This document shows positions 11,351 to 20,954 of a DNA stretch of 64,000 nt, piece after piece. This stretch comes from Streptomyces sp. NRRL B-1140 (GTDB lineage: Bacteria; Actinomycetota; Actinomycetes; Streptomycetales; Streptomycetaceae), in NCBI RefSeq assembly GCF_001280065.1, contig NZ_LGEA01000058.1:119176-183175 (forward strand), written 5' to 3'. Within the stretch, counting starts at the first letter, position 1, and the number at the start of each line of letters is the position of its first letter. A model generated the notes under the pieces. The model saw only the letters and a program-made list of their open reading frames with translations. It was not told the DNA's origin and did not search any database. Both the position numbers and the translations under genes were made by a program.

Positions 11351-11369
11351 CTGGTGGTCACACCACCAG
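11351..11369. promoter_or_regulatory. 19-bp inverted repeat, candidate operator of the MFS/XRE pair
   Basis: CTGGTGGTCACACCACCAG is a perfect 8-3-8 inverted repeat in the 88-bp gap between the divergent exporter and regulator genes. A related site (15 of 19 identical) lies at 46310-46328 in the second such pair. Function inferred. Confidence 0.55.
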
Positions 11370-11388
11370 ACACGAGGGGGACCGGTCC

Positions 11389-12267
11389 GTGCCTGTGGAC
11401 GAGCTCAAGGCCCGGCGGCGAAGCGAGCTGCGCGAGTTCCTGATGAGCCGGAGGGCCCGGGTCAGCCCGGCCGAAGCCGGACTCCCGGACGGTGGCGCGC
11501 GCCGCCGTACCCCGGGGCTGCGCCGCGAGGAGGTCGCGGTGCTCGCCGGCGTCGGCGCCTCCTGGTACCAGTGGCTGGAACAGGGCCGGGACATCTCGGT
11601 CTCCCCGCAGGTCCTCGACTCCGTCGCCCGGGTGCTGCGGCTGAACAACGCCGAGCGCCGCCACCTCTACGTCCTCGCCGGCATGAACCCGCCCGTGCCC
11701 GAGGTCGAGCCGCACAGGCAGCGGGACGATTGCGAGGGGCTGCGGCGGCTGATCGACGCGTGGATGCCGTACCCGGCGCACATCATGGACTCGTACTACA
11801 ACTGCGTGCTGTACAACGACGCGGCCGCGACCGTCCTCGGGATGCGGCCCGGCATCACGCAGAACTGCATCGTCGACTTCTTCACCGACCCGATGTACCG
11901 CTCTCGTGCGCTGAGTTGGGAGCAGAACGCGCGCACGGTCGTCGCGCAGTTCCGGGCCGCCTGCCTGGCCAGCCCGGACGACGAGGGGTTCCAGGCGGTG
12001 GTGGCCGAACTGAAGGCGGCGAGCGCGGAGTTCGCCCAGCTGTGGGAGCGGCGGGACATCGAGGAGGCGGGGCAGATCCGCAAGGAGATGGACCACCCGG
12101 TGGTGGGGCTGCTGTGCTTCGAGTCCAGCGTGATGAAGCTGCCGGCGCGGCCGGATCTGTCGATCGTGCTGCACACGCCGCTGAACGAGGCGGACACCGC
12201 GGCGAAGCTGGAGTGGCTGGCGTCACCCGAGGGGCGGCGCGGGGCGATGTACCCCGTGGCGGGATAG
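11389..12267 (+). CDS. XRE family regulator with MmyB-like ligand-binding domain
   Basis: 292 residues. The N-terminal helix-turn-helix (about 5-70) carries the family motif RRRTPGLRREEVAVLAGVG and WYQWLEQGRDIS. A C-terminal MmyB-type ligand-binding domain (about 100-285) follows. These proteins usually repress an adjacent dehydrogenase or exporter gene and respond to a small hydrophobic ligand. GTG start at 11389, with GAGGGGG eight bases upstream; a second GTG at 11395 is possible. Divergent from the DHA2 exporter, with the inverted repeat 20 bp before the start. Confidence 0.9.
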   Translation: MPVDELKARRRSELREFLMSRRARVSPAEAGLPDGGARRRTPGLRREEVAVLAGVGASWYQWLEQGRDISVSPQVLDSVARVLRLNNAERRHLYVLAGMNPPVPEVEPHRQRDDCEGLRRLIDAWMPYPAHIMDSYYNCVLYNDAAATVLGMRPGITQNCIVDFFTDPMYRSRALSWEQNARTVVAQFRAACLASPDDEGFQAVVAELKAASAEFAQLWERRDIEEAGQIRKEMDHPVVGLLCFESSVMKLPARPDLSIVLHTPLNEADTAAKLEWLASPEGRRGAMYPVAG

Positions 12268-12295
12268 CGGCGGGCCTTGTTCGTATGCTCAGGAC

Positions 12296-12649
12296 ATGAC
12301 CGACAGCAACGCGCTCGACCCCGAGGACCGCAAGATCGTCACCCTGGCCCGTTCCGCACGGGCTCGCAACGGTGTGCCCGAGGGGGCGGCCGTGCGGGAC
12401 GAGACCGGACGGACCTATGTCGCGGGCACAGTGACCCTCGACTCCCTGAAGCTCAGTGCCCTGCAGACGGCGGTGGCGATGGCGGTGGCCTCGGGCGCGA
12501 CGTCCCTGGAGGCGGCGGCGGTCGTGACCGAGGCGGAGACCGCGACCGAACAGGACCGGGCGGCGGTGCGGGATCTCGGCGGCACGCAGACGCCGGTGCT
12601 GGTGGCCGGGCCCGACGGAACGGTCCGGACCACGGTCACGGCCGGCTGA
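12296..12649 (+). CDS. cytidine deaminase-fold protein lacking zinc ligands
   Basis: 117 residues. The pattern AVRDETGRTYVAGTVTLDSLKLSALQTAVAMAVASGAT aligns with the N-terminal half of cytidine deaminases, where the zinc motif C/H-A-E should occur, but here it reads S-A-L. The protein has no cysteine or histidine at all, so it cannot bind catalytic zinc. It is likely a structural or regulatory relative conserved near era in Streptomyces. The fold assignment is by eye from that stretch. About 30 bp after the XRE gene. Confidence 0.65.
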   Translation: MTDSNALDPEDRKIVTLARSARARNGVPEGAAVRDETGRTYVAGTVTLDSLKLSALQTAVAMAVASGATSLEAAAVVTEAETATEQDRAAVRDLGGTQTPVLVAGPDGTVRTTVTAG

Positions 12650-12718
12650 ACTTCGCTGTAACCGCCGGTAATTAGGCCAGTTTTCAACCTTGCCGCGCCC
12701 TGCCCCACGCGCATCAAT

Positions 12719-12733
12719 GGAACCGTAAGTTCC
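12719..12733. promoter_or_regulatory. short inverted repeat upstream of the secreted-protein gene
   Basis: GGAAC-CGTAA-GTTCC is a perfect 5-5-5 inverted repeat in the 172-bp gap before the secreted protein gene, about 90 bp before its start. It could be an operator or a leader hairpin. No further evidence. Confidence 0.3.
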
Positions 12734-12821
12734 GACGGACCGTCAGGTTCGGCTCTCGCGCAGCGTGCCCGCACTCACCTGCCGAGCGGTCCCCCCCACA
12801 TGGAAAGGGAGCCGGAATCCC

Positions 12822-13298
12822 ATGAGATGCAAGCGAATCGGAGCGGGTGCGGCACTGGCGGCCGGGGCCCTCGCGGTCACCGGGCTCGCCTTCGCCCCGG
12901 CGGCCCTCGCCGTCACCCCCCAGACGGCGACGATCAGCGCGGACTGCGGCGCCTTCGGCAGTGGCGAGGCCACGCTCACAGCCACACAGGACGGCACCGC
13001 CGCCACCCTCACGGTCAAGTCCTCCGCGATCACGGCGCCCATCGCGCTGGGAGAAGACTCGATCTCGTCCACCCTCACCCTGGTGAAGAGCGGCGGCGGG
13101 ACCGTCGACTTCAGCGGCACGGAGAACCCGGCGATCGCCGCCGGGGCCCCGGTCGAGGTCGGTCCCCTCAGCGGCACCGTGGCCTCCGGCGACAGCCTGG
13201 AGGCCTTCGGAGGCTCGCTGAAGATGACCGTCTTCGGCATCACCATCACCTGTACGGCGGCCGGGCCGCAGTCACCGGGCCCGTTCGTGTTCGACTGA
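12822..13298 (+). CDS. small secreted protein of unknown function
   Basis: 158 residues. A Sec signal peptide is clear: MRCKR, then a hydrophobic Ala/Leu/Gly core, with cleavage probable after the ALA near residue 30. The mature chain of about 128 residues is rich in Thr, Ser, Gly and Ala and poor in charge, and looks beta-rich. It has exactly two cysteines (in ISADCGAF and ITITCTA), which could form one disulfide linking its two ends. ATG at 12822 follows an AAGGGAG. Not recognised beyond an exported Streptomyces-type protein. Confidence 0.7.
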   Translation: MRCKRIGAGAALAAGALAVTGLAFAPAALAVTPQTATISADCGAFGSGEATLTATQDGTAATLTVKSSAITAPIALGEDSISSTLTLVKSGGGTVDFSGTENPAIAAGAPVEVGPLSGTVASGDSLEAFGGSLKMTVFGITITCTAAGPQSPGPFVFD

Positions 13299-13309
13299 GA
13301 ACGAAAGCG

Positions 13310-15011
<1,702 letters not shown>

Positions 15012-15150
15012 TCACCGGCGTGCGTTTCGGGTTGCGCACGGGTGTGTTTCCACGGTGTTTCGTTGCGTGAGGGTTTCGAGAAGCTCACCGTGCCGGGGGT
15101 GCGTGGACCGCTGTGCGGAGGGGCTTGGTGGATCAGGGAGAATGGGCGGC

Positions 15151-16104
15151 ATGAGCGTTCGCATGCAGTCATCCGAAGAGTCGGGCGAGACCGTCCACCG
15201 CGCCGGCTTCGCCTGCTTCGTGGGCCGCCCCAACGCGGGCAAGTCCACCCTCACGAACGCTCTGGTCGGCCAGAAGGTGGCGATCACGGCGAACCAGCCG
15301 CAGACGACCCGGCACACGGTGCGCGGCATCGTGCACCGCCCGGACGCCCAGCTGATCCTGGTCGACACCCCCGGGCTGCACAAGCCGCGCACGCTGCTGG
15401 GGGAGCGGCTCAACGACGTGGTGCGCACGACGTGGGCCGAGGTCGACGTGATCGGCTTCTGCCTGCCGGCGAACGAGAAGCTCGGCCCGGGTGACCGTTT
15501 CATCGCGAAGGAACTGGCGTCCATCAAGAAGACGCCGAAGATCGCGATCGTCACGAAGACCGACCTGGTGGACGGCAAGACGCTCGCCGAGCAGCTCATC
15601 GCGATCGACCAGCTCGGCAAGGAGCTGGGCTTCGAGTGGGCCGAGATCGTGCCCGTGTCGGCGGTCGGGGACCAGCAGGTGGGCCTGCTGGCCGACCTGA
15701 TCGTCCCGTTGCTGCCGGAGGGCCCGGCCCTCTACCCCGACGGGGAGCTCACCGACGAGCCCGAGCAGGTCATGATCGCGGAGCTGATCCGCGAGGCCGC
15801 GCTGGAGGGCGTCCGCGACGAGCTGCCGCACTCCATCGCCGTCGTCGTCGAGGAGATGCTCCCCCGCGAGGACCGCCCCGCCGACAAGCCGCTCCTCGAC
15901 ATCCACGCCTTCGTCTACATCGAGCGCCCCAGCCAGAAGGGCATCGTCATCGGCCCCAAGGGCAAGCGCCTGAAGGAGGTCGGCATCAAGTCCCGCAAGC
16001 AGATCGAGGCGCTGCTCGGCACGCCCGTCTTCCTCGACCTGCACGTCAAGGTCGCGAAGGACTGGCAGCGGGATCCGCGGCAGTTGCGCAAGCTGGGGTT
16101 CTGA
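15151..16104 (+). CDS. era: GTPase Era
   Basis: 317 residues. G1 is GRPNAGKST at 25-33, G3 is DTPG at 72-75, and G4 is TKTD near 135. A C-terminal KH domain carries GIVIGPKGKRLKEVGIKSR. Era binds 16S rRNA near the 3' end and couples GTP hydrolysis to 30S maturation, which matches YbeY and PhoH upstream. ATG 15151 with AGGGAG upstream is preferred over in-frame starts overlapping the divergent amt. Its start lies 182 bp from the amt start. Confidence 0.96.
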   Translation: MSVRMQSSEESGETVHRAGFACFVGRPNAGKSTLTNALVGQKVAITANQPQTTRHTVRGIVHRPDAQLILVDTPGLHKPRTLLGERLNDVVRTTWAEVDVIGFCLPANEKLGPGDRFIAKELASIKKTPKIAIVTKTDLVDGKTLAEQLIAIDQLGKELGFEWAEIVPVSAVGDQQVGLLADLIVPLLPEGPALYPDGELTDEPEQVMIAELIREAALEGVRDELPHSIAVVVEEMLPREDRPADKPLLDIHAFVYIERPSQKGIVIGPKGKRLKEVGIKSRKQIEALLGTPVFLDLHVKVAKDWQRDPRQLRKLGF

Positions 16105-16119
16105 GGCGTCCTGCGGGTC

Positions 16120-17922
16120 TCAGGCCGTGCGCGGCGCGCGGAGGTCGCCCGGCTGCTGGGCGAGGATGAGCGAGCGGTAGTGCTCACTGCTGTCGACGAG
16201 ATCCCGGTGGCTGCCGGTGGCCACGACCCGGCCGGCGTCGAGCACCACGATCAGGTCCGCGGCGCGAATGGTCGACATGCGGTGCGCGATCACGACGAGC
16301 GTGCACTCCCGAGCTGTTTCCCGCATCGACTGGCGCAGCGCCGCTTCGCTGACCGCGTCGAGATGCGCGGTCGGCTCGTCCAGCAGGAGCAGACGCGGCC
16401 GGGCCAGCAGCGCACGGGCGATCGCGATCCGCTGGCGCTCGCCACCCGAGAGAGCCATGCCGTGCTCCCCGGCGTCACTGTCGAGACCCCGCGGCAGGCG
16501 GTCGATCAGGTCCGTGAGGTGCGCCAGCTCGACCACCCGGTCCAGTTCCTCCTGCCCGGCGTCGGGGACGGCGTAGGTCAGGTTCTCCCGCAGCGTGCCG
16601 TACAGCACCGGGGCATGCTGTTCCACCAGCCCGACCCGGGCCCGGTGTTCGACCCTGCCGGTCACTCCTATGTCACGGCCGTCGAAGAGGATGTGGCCGT
16701 CGTCCGGGTCGTAGAACCGCTCGATCAGTGCGAAGACGGTGGACTTGCCGACTCCCGAGCTGCCGATCAGGGCGACATGGGACCGTTCCGGCGCCTCGAA
16801 GGTCACGCCGCGAAGGACGGGGCGTCGCGGTTCGTAGCCGAACCAGACGTCGCGGAACTCCAGAACGGGTGCCCTGGACGGGCCGCCGGCCCTCGCCGGG
16901 CCGGGCGCCCGAGCCCCGGCCCCGGGCACGGTGTCCTGCTCCGTGGGCAGCTCCAGCACCTCCGTGACCCTGCGGTACGCGCCCACGCCCTGCTCCATGG
17001 TGCTCAGGGACTGGAACAGCATGCCGATCGGCTCCACCAGATAGATCATGTACAGCAGGAAGGCGGCGAGATCGGCGACCGACCCCTGCCGGTCGGCGAC
17101 CCGCATGCCGCCGATGAGCAGCACGACGACGAAGGACCCCTTGACGGCCAGCTGGATCGCCGGTGCCACCACGGCGTCCAGCTTCGCCATCCGCACGCTT
17201 CCCGCGTAGGCCGATCTGGCGCCCCCCGCGATGCGGTCGGTCTCGCGCTGCTCGGCGCGGCTGGCCCGGACCGTGCGGATGGCACCGAGTGCGCGCTCCA
17301 GATCAGCGGTCATCGCCCCCGTCGCCCGCTGCGTGGTCAGTGACGCCACCTCGATGCCGTGCAGCACCGAGACGACGATCACGGTGGCGATCGCCACCAT
17401 GGCCAGCACGACGAGGAACATCAGCCAGTCGAGCCAGACCATAAGCACCACGATGCCGATCAACCCGATGGCGCCGGTCACCGCTTCGGTGAAGCCTTCC
17501 GCGACGAGCAGCCGCAACGTCGTGCTGTCGGTACTGGTGCGCGAGATGAGGTCGCCGATGCGGTGGCGGTCGTAGACGGCCATGGGAAGCCGCAGCACGT
17601 GCCTGATCAGGCCGAGCCTGATCCCCAGGACGATCCCCTCGCCGGTCCGGGCCAGGACGAACTGGGCGAGGCCCTGAACCAGTGCCTGGGCGAGGAAGAG
17701 GACGACGAGCAGCGCCAGTGCGGGCCCGACGGAGGAGCCGGACCCGGTCGACTCGATCACCTGCTTGACGAGTAGCGGCTGGGCCAGGCTCAGAGCCGAG
17801 GCGCCCAGCGTCAGCAGGACGGCGAGGGCGACCCACCGCCGGTGGCCGTACAGCAGGCGCAGGAAGTCCCGTGGGCCCCTCCGGCTGCGCTCGCCGTTCT
17901 CATCCGTCGCGTCGGGCTTCAT
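16120..17922 (-). CDS. ABC transporter (fused permease/ATPase), lasso peptide exporter
   Basis: 600 residues. An N-terminal type-I exporter domain with six membrane helices (about 30-310) is joined by a Pro/Ala/Gly-rich linker (about 328-352) to an ATPase domain. Walker A is GSSGVGKST at 387-395, the signature is LSGGERQR and Walker B is LLLLDEPT. It is the last gene of the lasso operon and starts 23 bp inside the leader-protease gene. Exporters in this position secrete the mature lasso peptide and often give self-protection. It has no N-terminal C39 peptidase domain, consistent with leader removal by the B proteins. Confidence 0.93.
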   Translation of the reverse strand: MKPDATDENGERSRRGPRDFLRLLYGHRRWVALAVLLTLGASALSLAQPLLVKQVIESTGSGSSVGPALALLVVLFLAQALVQGLAQFVLARTGEGIVLGIRLGLIRHVLRLPMAVYDRHRIGDLISRTSTDSTTLRLLVAEGFTEAVTGAIGLIGIVVLMVWLDWLMFLVVLAMVAIATVIVVSVLHGIEVASLTTQRATGAMTADLERALGAIRTVRASRAEQRETDRIAGGARSAYAGSVRMAKLDAVVAPAIQLAVKGSFVVVLLIGGMRVADRQGSVADLAAFLLYMIYLVEPIGMLFQSLSTMEQGVGAYRRVTEVLELPTEQDTVPGAGARAPGPARAGGPSRAPVLEFRDVWFGYEPRRPVLRGVTFEAPERSHVALIGSSGVGKSTVFALIERFYDPDDGHILFDGRDIGVTGRVEHRARVGLVEQHAPVLYGTLRENLTYAVPDAGQEELDRVVELAHLTDLIDRLPRGLDSDAGEHGMALSGGERQRIAIARALLARPRLLLLDEPTAHLDAVSEAALRQSMRETARECTLVVIAHRMSTIRAADLIVVLDAGRVVATGSHRDLVDSSEHYRSLILAQQPGDLRAPRTA

Positions 17923-18373
17923 GGATCACGGCCTCACGGCTGACGGAACCCGGAGCGCAGGGCACGGTGAACAGGGGGCGGAAGTAGTCCGGCGGGTGGT
18001 CCTCTCCCACCGGCACCCCTTCCGCCTCCACCCAGGCGTGCGCGCCGAAGGGCGGCAGGCGCCGCGCGCCCACGCACCACGTGGGCCACTGGCCGTGCAG
18101 ACGGCACAGCATGACCGTGGCCAGGGACCGGGGCAGGCACCCTTCCCGTCCCCCGCAGGCCAGGCTGACCGTGACCACGGAGTCCCGGGCGGCCCGGGTC
18201 TGCTCGAGGGTGGCCGGACGGGCGCCCCGGCGCAGCCACTCCAGTGCTGCCCGAATGCGCCGGGGGCGCCGACGGGCCAGGAGCCGCGCCGCGCCCACGG
18301 CGAGCCGGACCGGGATCCGGCGCCGCAGAGGCACCGAGCGCGGATCGTGGAAGATCACCTCCGGTGAGGTCAT
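17900..18373 (-). CDS. lasso peptide leader protease, B2 protein (transglutaminase-like)
   Basis: 157 residues, the usual size for a split B2. The catalytic Cys79 lies in CLPRSLA, and His112 in FGAHAWVE; an acidic third residue should lie in 116-125. B2 removes the leader peptide once the B1 protein has delivered the precursor. The ATG at 18373 overlaps the B1 stop (ATGA), showing translational coupling. The N-terminal 50 residues are Arg-rich. Family assignment by motif and operon context. Confidence 0.92.
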   Translation of the reverse strand: MTSPEVIFHDPRSVPLRRRIPVRLAVGAARLLARRRPRRIRAALEWLRRGARPATLEQTRAARDSVVTVSLACGGREGCLPRSLATVMLCRLHGQWPTWCVGARRLPPFGAHAWVEAEGVPVGEDHPPDYFRPLFTVPCAPGSVSREAVIHEARRDG

Positions 18374-18750
18374 GGCCGCTGGCTCCCCCCGCGCCGGCCG
18401 CGCAGGTGCGGCCATCGGCCGTGCGTCCCGGGCCGGGCCGTCCCTCCCGAGGGGGCCGTCGAAGCTCCCGTCCGCTCTTCCGGCACGCCCGTTCCCTCCG
18501 CTGCCAGGCCCGCCGCGCGCAGTCCGCCGACCAGATCCCGGACGTCCCGTCGCGCGGTGCCGATGTCCACCGCGTACTCCTGGGTGAGCTTTCGCGCGGC
18601 ATCGGCTTCGGTGCCGCCTTCCAGCAGCGTCCGCAGGGCGACGGCGGCACTGGGATTGAGTGTCCAGTACTGGTCGCTGTCCTCGTCGAGGAGGGCGATC
18701 CCGTAGTCGGTCTCGGCCGTGAACACGCCCTCACGCAGCTTGAACGCCAT
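18370..18750 (-). CDS. lasso peptide B1 protein, PqqD-like RiPP recognition element
   Basis: 126 residues. The first about 85 form a PqqD-like winged helix with the markers DYGIALLDEDSDQYWTLNPSA and ALRTLLEGGTEADAARKL. This domain binds the precursor leader, probably its YxxPxL motif, and presents it to B2 and the cyclase. The remaining about 40 residues (from about 86) are a Gly/Pro/Thr/Arg-rich low-complexity tail, which stand-alone B1 proteins normally lack. It begins 13 bp after the cyclase stop and overlaps the B2 gene by 4 bp. Confidence 0.9.
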   Translation of the reverse strand: MAFKLREGVFTAETDYGIALLDEDSDQYWTLNPSAAVALRTLLEGGTEADAARKLTQEYAVDIGTARRDVRDLVGGLRAAGLAAEGTGVPEERTGASTAPSGGTARPGTHGRWPHLRGRRGGSQRP

Positions 18751-18763
18751 CGGCGGTCTCCAT

Positions 18764-20596
18764 TCAGCCCGGAACAGTGGTCGTGATGGCTTCCAGTGAG
18801 CGCAGCCACATCTCGCACACCACCGTCTGGTACAGCGCGTCGAACGGCAGCGCCGGGGGCAGGGGGCCACCACACGTCTCGCGCAGCACCTCCGCGTCGA
18901 TCAGACCCAGCCGGGCCAAACGGGAGTCCTCGCACAGGGCCAGCAACTCGGCCCTCTGCTCCCGCATCCCTGCCTCCGCCTCGTAGGAACCCTCGTCCTT
19001 GGTGTGCCGGGTCAGGCTCTCCTCGGGGACGATGCCGCGCATCGCCTCCACGATGAGCGGCTTGTACCGCCAGGGGGTGACCCGGTCCTGCGGTCGCACG
19101 GCCAGGGCCGCTTCGACCACGCGGTCGTCGTAGTAGGGGGCGGTGAGGGTGATCCCGGTGCGGGCGACCAGTTGGCTCACCTGACGGACCATGCGGGAGT
19201 TGTTTCCCAGGGCGTCCAGCTCGACGTGCTGCCCGCGCCCTTTCGCCAGGGGTTCGGCGGTACGCGCAGCGCTGCGGATCAGCCCGCGTACGGCCGCGAC
19301 GGCGTCCGGCGTCGCCCACGGAGGGAGCCGCGGTGGTGTTCCCCAGTCCAGCGCGGGCGCCTCCAAGGGGAGCGGTGCGGCGGTGAGCAGGTCGCCGGCC
19401 CGGGCGAGCCACGTCCGGTAGGAGCTGTTGTCCCACAACTGCCGCAGCGTTTCCCGGTACGGCCAGGGCCCCTGGGCGGCGAAGCCGCGCAGACGCTGCA
19501 GCGCGGTCCTGGGGTGGGTCCGGGCCAGCGCGTGCAGATGCGCCGGTGAACCGGAGAGCAACTCGTCCCCGCCGAAGCCCGTCAGGTGCGTGCGGGAGCC
19601 CTGTGCCGCGGCCAGCCGTGGAATGAGCAGACAGCGGCTGGGATGCATCATCGCCGGGCACGGTTCGTCGAAGTGCTCGTCCACGTCCCGGAGGCCCTCG
19701 TACACCATGGGCAACCGGTCTCCGGCGATGACGTGGTGACCGACGTCGCCCAGTCCCGCGACCGTGCGGCGAGCCCAGGTCACGTCGTCGCACAGCGGAT
19801 CGAGACCGTCGGCGGTGTAGGCGATGACCTTCGCCGTGCCGCGCGCGGCCAGAGCGCACATCGACGTCGAGTCCAGGCCGCCCAGATCGCAGCTCACCAC
19901 GTTCCGGCCCCGGACCCGGACGTCCACCGCCGCCGACAGCGCCTCCCGCAACACCGGCGCGCCCTCCGGCATCGGCACCACCGGCTCGGGAGGAGCCCAC
20001 CATCCGACGGGGTGTCCCCGGCCGTCGGCGTCGAGGGCGAGGTAGTGGCCGATTCCCAGGGCGCCCACGCCTCGCCAGACCGGTTCCGCGGCCAGCGGGT
20101 GGGGCGCGCACGGGTTCAGCAGGCGGGTTGCCAGCCGCTGCGCGTCGACCTCCGCGTCGAGCAGTGAGGCCAGTACGTCGGCCCGGTCAGCGGCCACGGT
20201 GGCGTCCCCGATCCTGGCGTGGAACACCCGGCGAAAGCCGGTGACGCTTCCCTGGACCCGTACCCGTCCGGCGACCGAAGCGGTCAGATGCGAACTGCCG
20301 GCCATGCCCCGGGCCAGGCCGTCCAGACCGGCGATCGTCCCGATGCGGGCGGCCGCCGGGGTGAGCCGGTCGGCGGTGACGGCGTGTTCACCGACGACTG
20401 CGATCTTCGTCCGGCCCGCCTCACCGATGGTCAGAGCATCGGGAGACCAGTGGCCGAGCAGCCACGGCCGTCCCGACGGGTGGCTGACCTCCTGCACTTC
20501 GCGGGTACGCAGGGCGGCGGACACCGGTGCCGCCGCAGCACAGTCCGGAAGGACGACGAACCAGCCCGCCCCTTCGCCGGATCCAGGAAAAACCAT
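18764..20596 (-). CDS. lasso peptide cyclase (asparagine synthetase-like C protein)
   Basis: 610 residues. The N-terminal half resembles the glutaminase fold but begins MVFPG and lacks the catalytic Cys2. The C-terminal half is an ATP-pyrophosphatase domain with LGGLDSTS at 238-245 and a long AsnB-like body (LTGFGGDEL near 325). It adenylates the side-chain carboxylate of the core's Glu and closes the macrolactam onto the alpha-amine. ATG 20596 with GGGAGG upstream is chosen. The canonical PP-loop Ser (SGGxDS) is Leu here. It follows the precursor gene by 108 bp. Confidence 0.93.
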   Translation of the reverse strand: MVFPGSGEGAGWFVVLPDCAAAAPVSAALRTREVQEVSHPSGRPWLLGHWSPDALTIGEAGRTKIAVVGEHAVTADRLTPAAARIGTIAGLDGLARGMAGSSHLTASVAGRVRVQGSVTGFRRVFHARIGDATVAADRADVLASLLDAEVDAQRLATRLLNPCAPHPLAAEPVWRGVGALGIGHYLALDADGRGHPVGWWAPPEPVVPMPEGAPVLREALSAAVDVRVRGRNVVSCDLGGLDSTSMCALAARGTAKVIAYTADGLDPLCDDVTWARRTVAGLGDVGHHVIAGDRLPMVYEGLRDVDEHFDEPCPAMMHPSRCLLIPRLAAAQGSRTHLTGFGGDELLSGSPAHLHALARTHPRTALQRLRGFAAQGPWPYRETLRQLWDNSSYRTWLARAGDLLTAAPLPLEAPALDWGTPPRLPPWATPDAVAAVRGLIRSAARTAEPLAKGRGQHVELDALGNNSRMVRQVSQLVARTGITLTAPYYDDRVVEAALAVRPQDRVTPWRYKPLIVEAMRGIVPEESLTRHTKDEGSYEAEAGMREQRAELLALCEDSRLARLGLIDAEVLRETCGGPLPPALPFDALYQTVVCEMWLRSLEAITTTVPG

Positions 20597-20704
20597 TCCG
20601 GTCCCTCCCTGCACACCGAGCCCTGAGGTGATCAAGAGATGCGGGCGGCAGGACTGACGTCCCACCGCCCTCGGAGATCCTGCGCCGGCGACCTGCCCGG
20701 CGGA

Positions 20705-20818
20705 TCAGAAGAACCTCCTCCGGAAGAACCAGAACCTCTCCGGCCCTGCCCTGAAGCCCAGACCGGTCTTGCGGAAGGAGCCGACCGCAGTCAGCGTCGG
20801 ACGCTCGTAGGTGCGCAT
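20705..20818 (-). CDS. lasso peptide precursor
   Basis: 37 codons. Leader MRTYERPTLTAVGSFRKTG is followed by the predicted core LGFRAGPERFWFFRRRFF. The leader has the actinobacterial YxxPxLxxxG recognition motif (Tyr4, Pro7, Leu9, Gly13) and the conserved Thr at the penultimate leader position. Counting from Leu1, Glu8 would close an 8-residue ring, leaving a 10-residue tail rich in Phe, Trp and Arg. A consensus AGGAGG lies at 20828-20833, nine bases before ATG 20818. It is first in the A-C-B1-B2-D operon. An alternative cleavage before Gly19 is possible but less likely. Confidence rests on motif plus position; no product has been seen. Confidence 0.92.
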   Translation of the reverse strand: MRTYERPTLTAVGSFRKTGLGFRAGPERFWFFRRRFF

Positions 20819-20833
20819 GGCATTGCACCTCCT

Positions 20834-20954
20834 GAACTGCGCGCGTCGCTATCGGTTATCTCTTCCACCATAGACACCGATGGGTGCTATTTACCAAAGG
20901 GACCGGTATACCCGAAGAGGCACATTGTGTTACTGATTCAACCTTTCGGAATTC
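20834..20954 (-). promoter_or_regulatory. AT-richer upstream region of the lasso operon
   Basis: This 120-bp stretch is clearly less GC-rich than its surroundings. It contains an imperfect inverted repeat around 20870-20890 (ATAG....GGTGCTAT type), and on the minus strand a TTGGTA followed about 19 bp later by TATGGT, which could serve as a promoter. The assignment is by position and composition only. Confidence 0.35.

Noticed and set aside
20759..20764. Lasso core beginning at Gly19 instead of Leu20
   Set aside because: Cleavage normally leaves Thr at the penultimate leader position; starting at Gly19 would put that Thr at the last position and make a 9-residue ring. Kept as a less likely alternative.
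20421..20828. 135-codon frame on the minus strand covering the lasso precursor region
   Set aside because: It is out of frame with the precursor, overlaps the start of the cyclase gene, and gives a Cys/Arg-rich product with no leader motif; the 37-codon precursor frame has the motif, start spacing and context.
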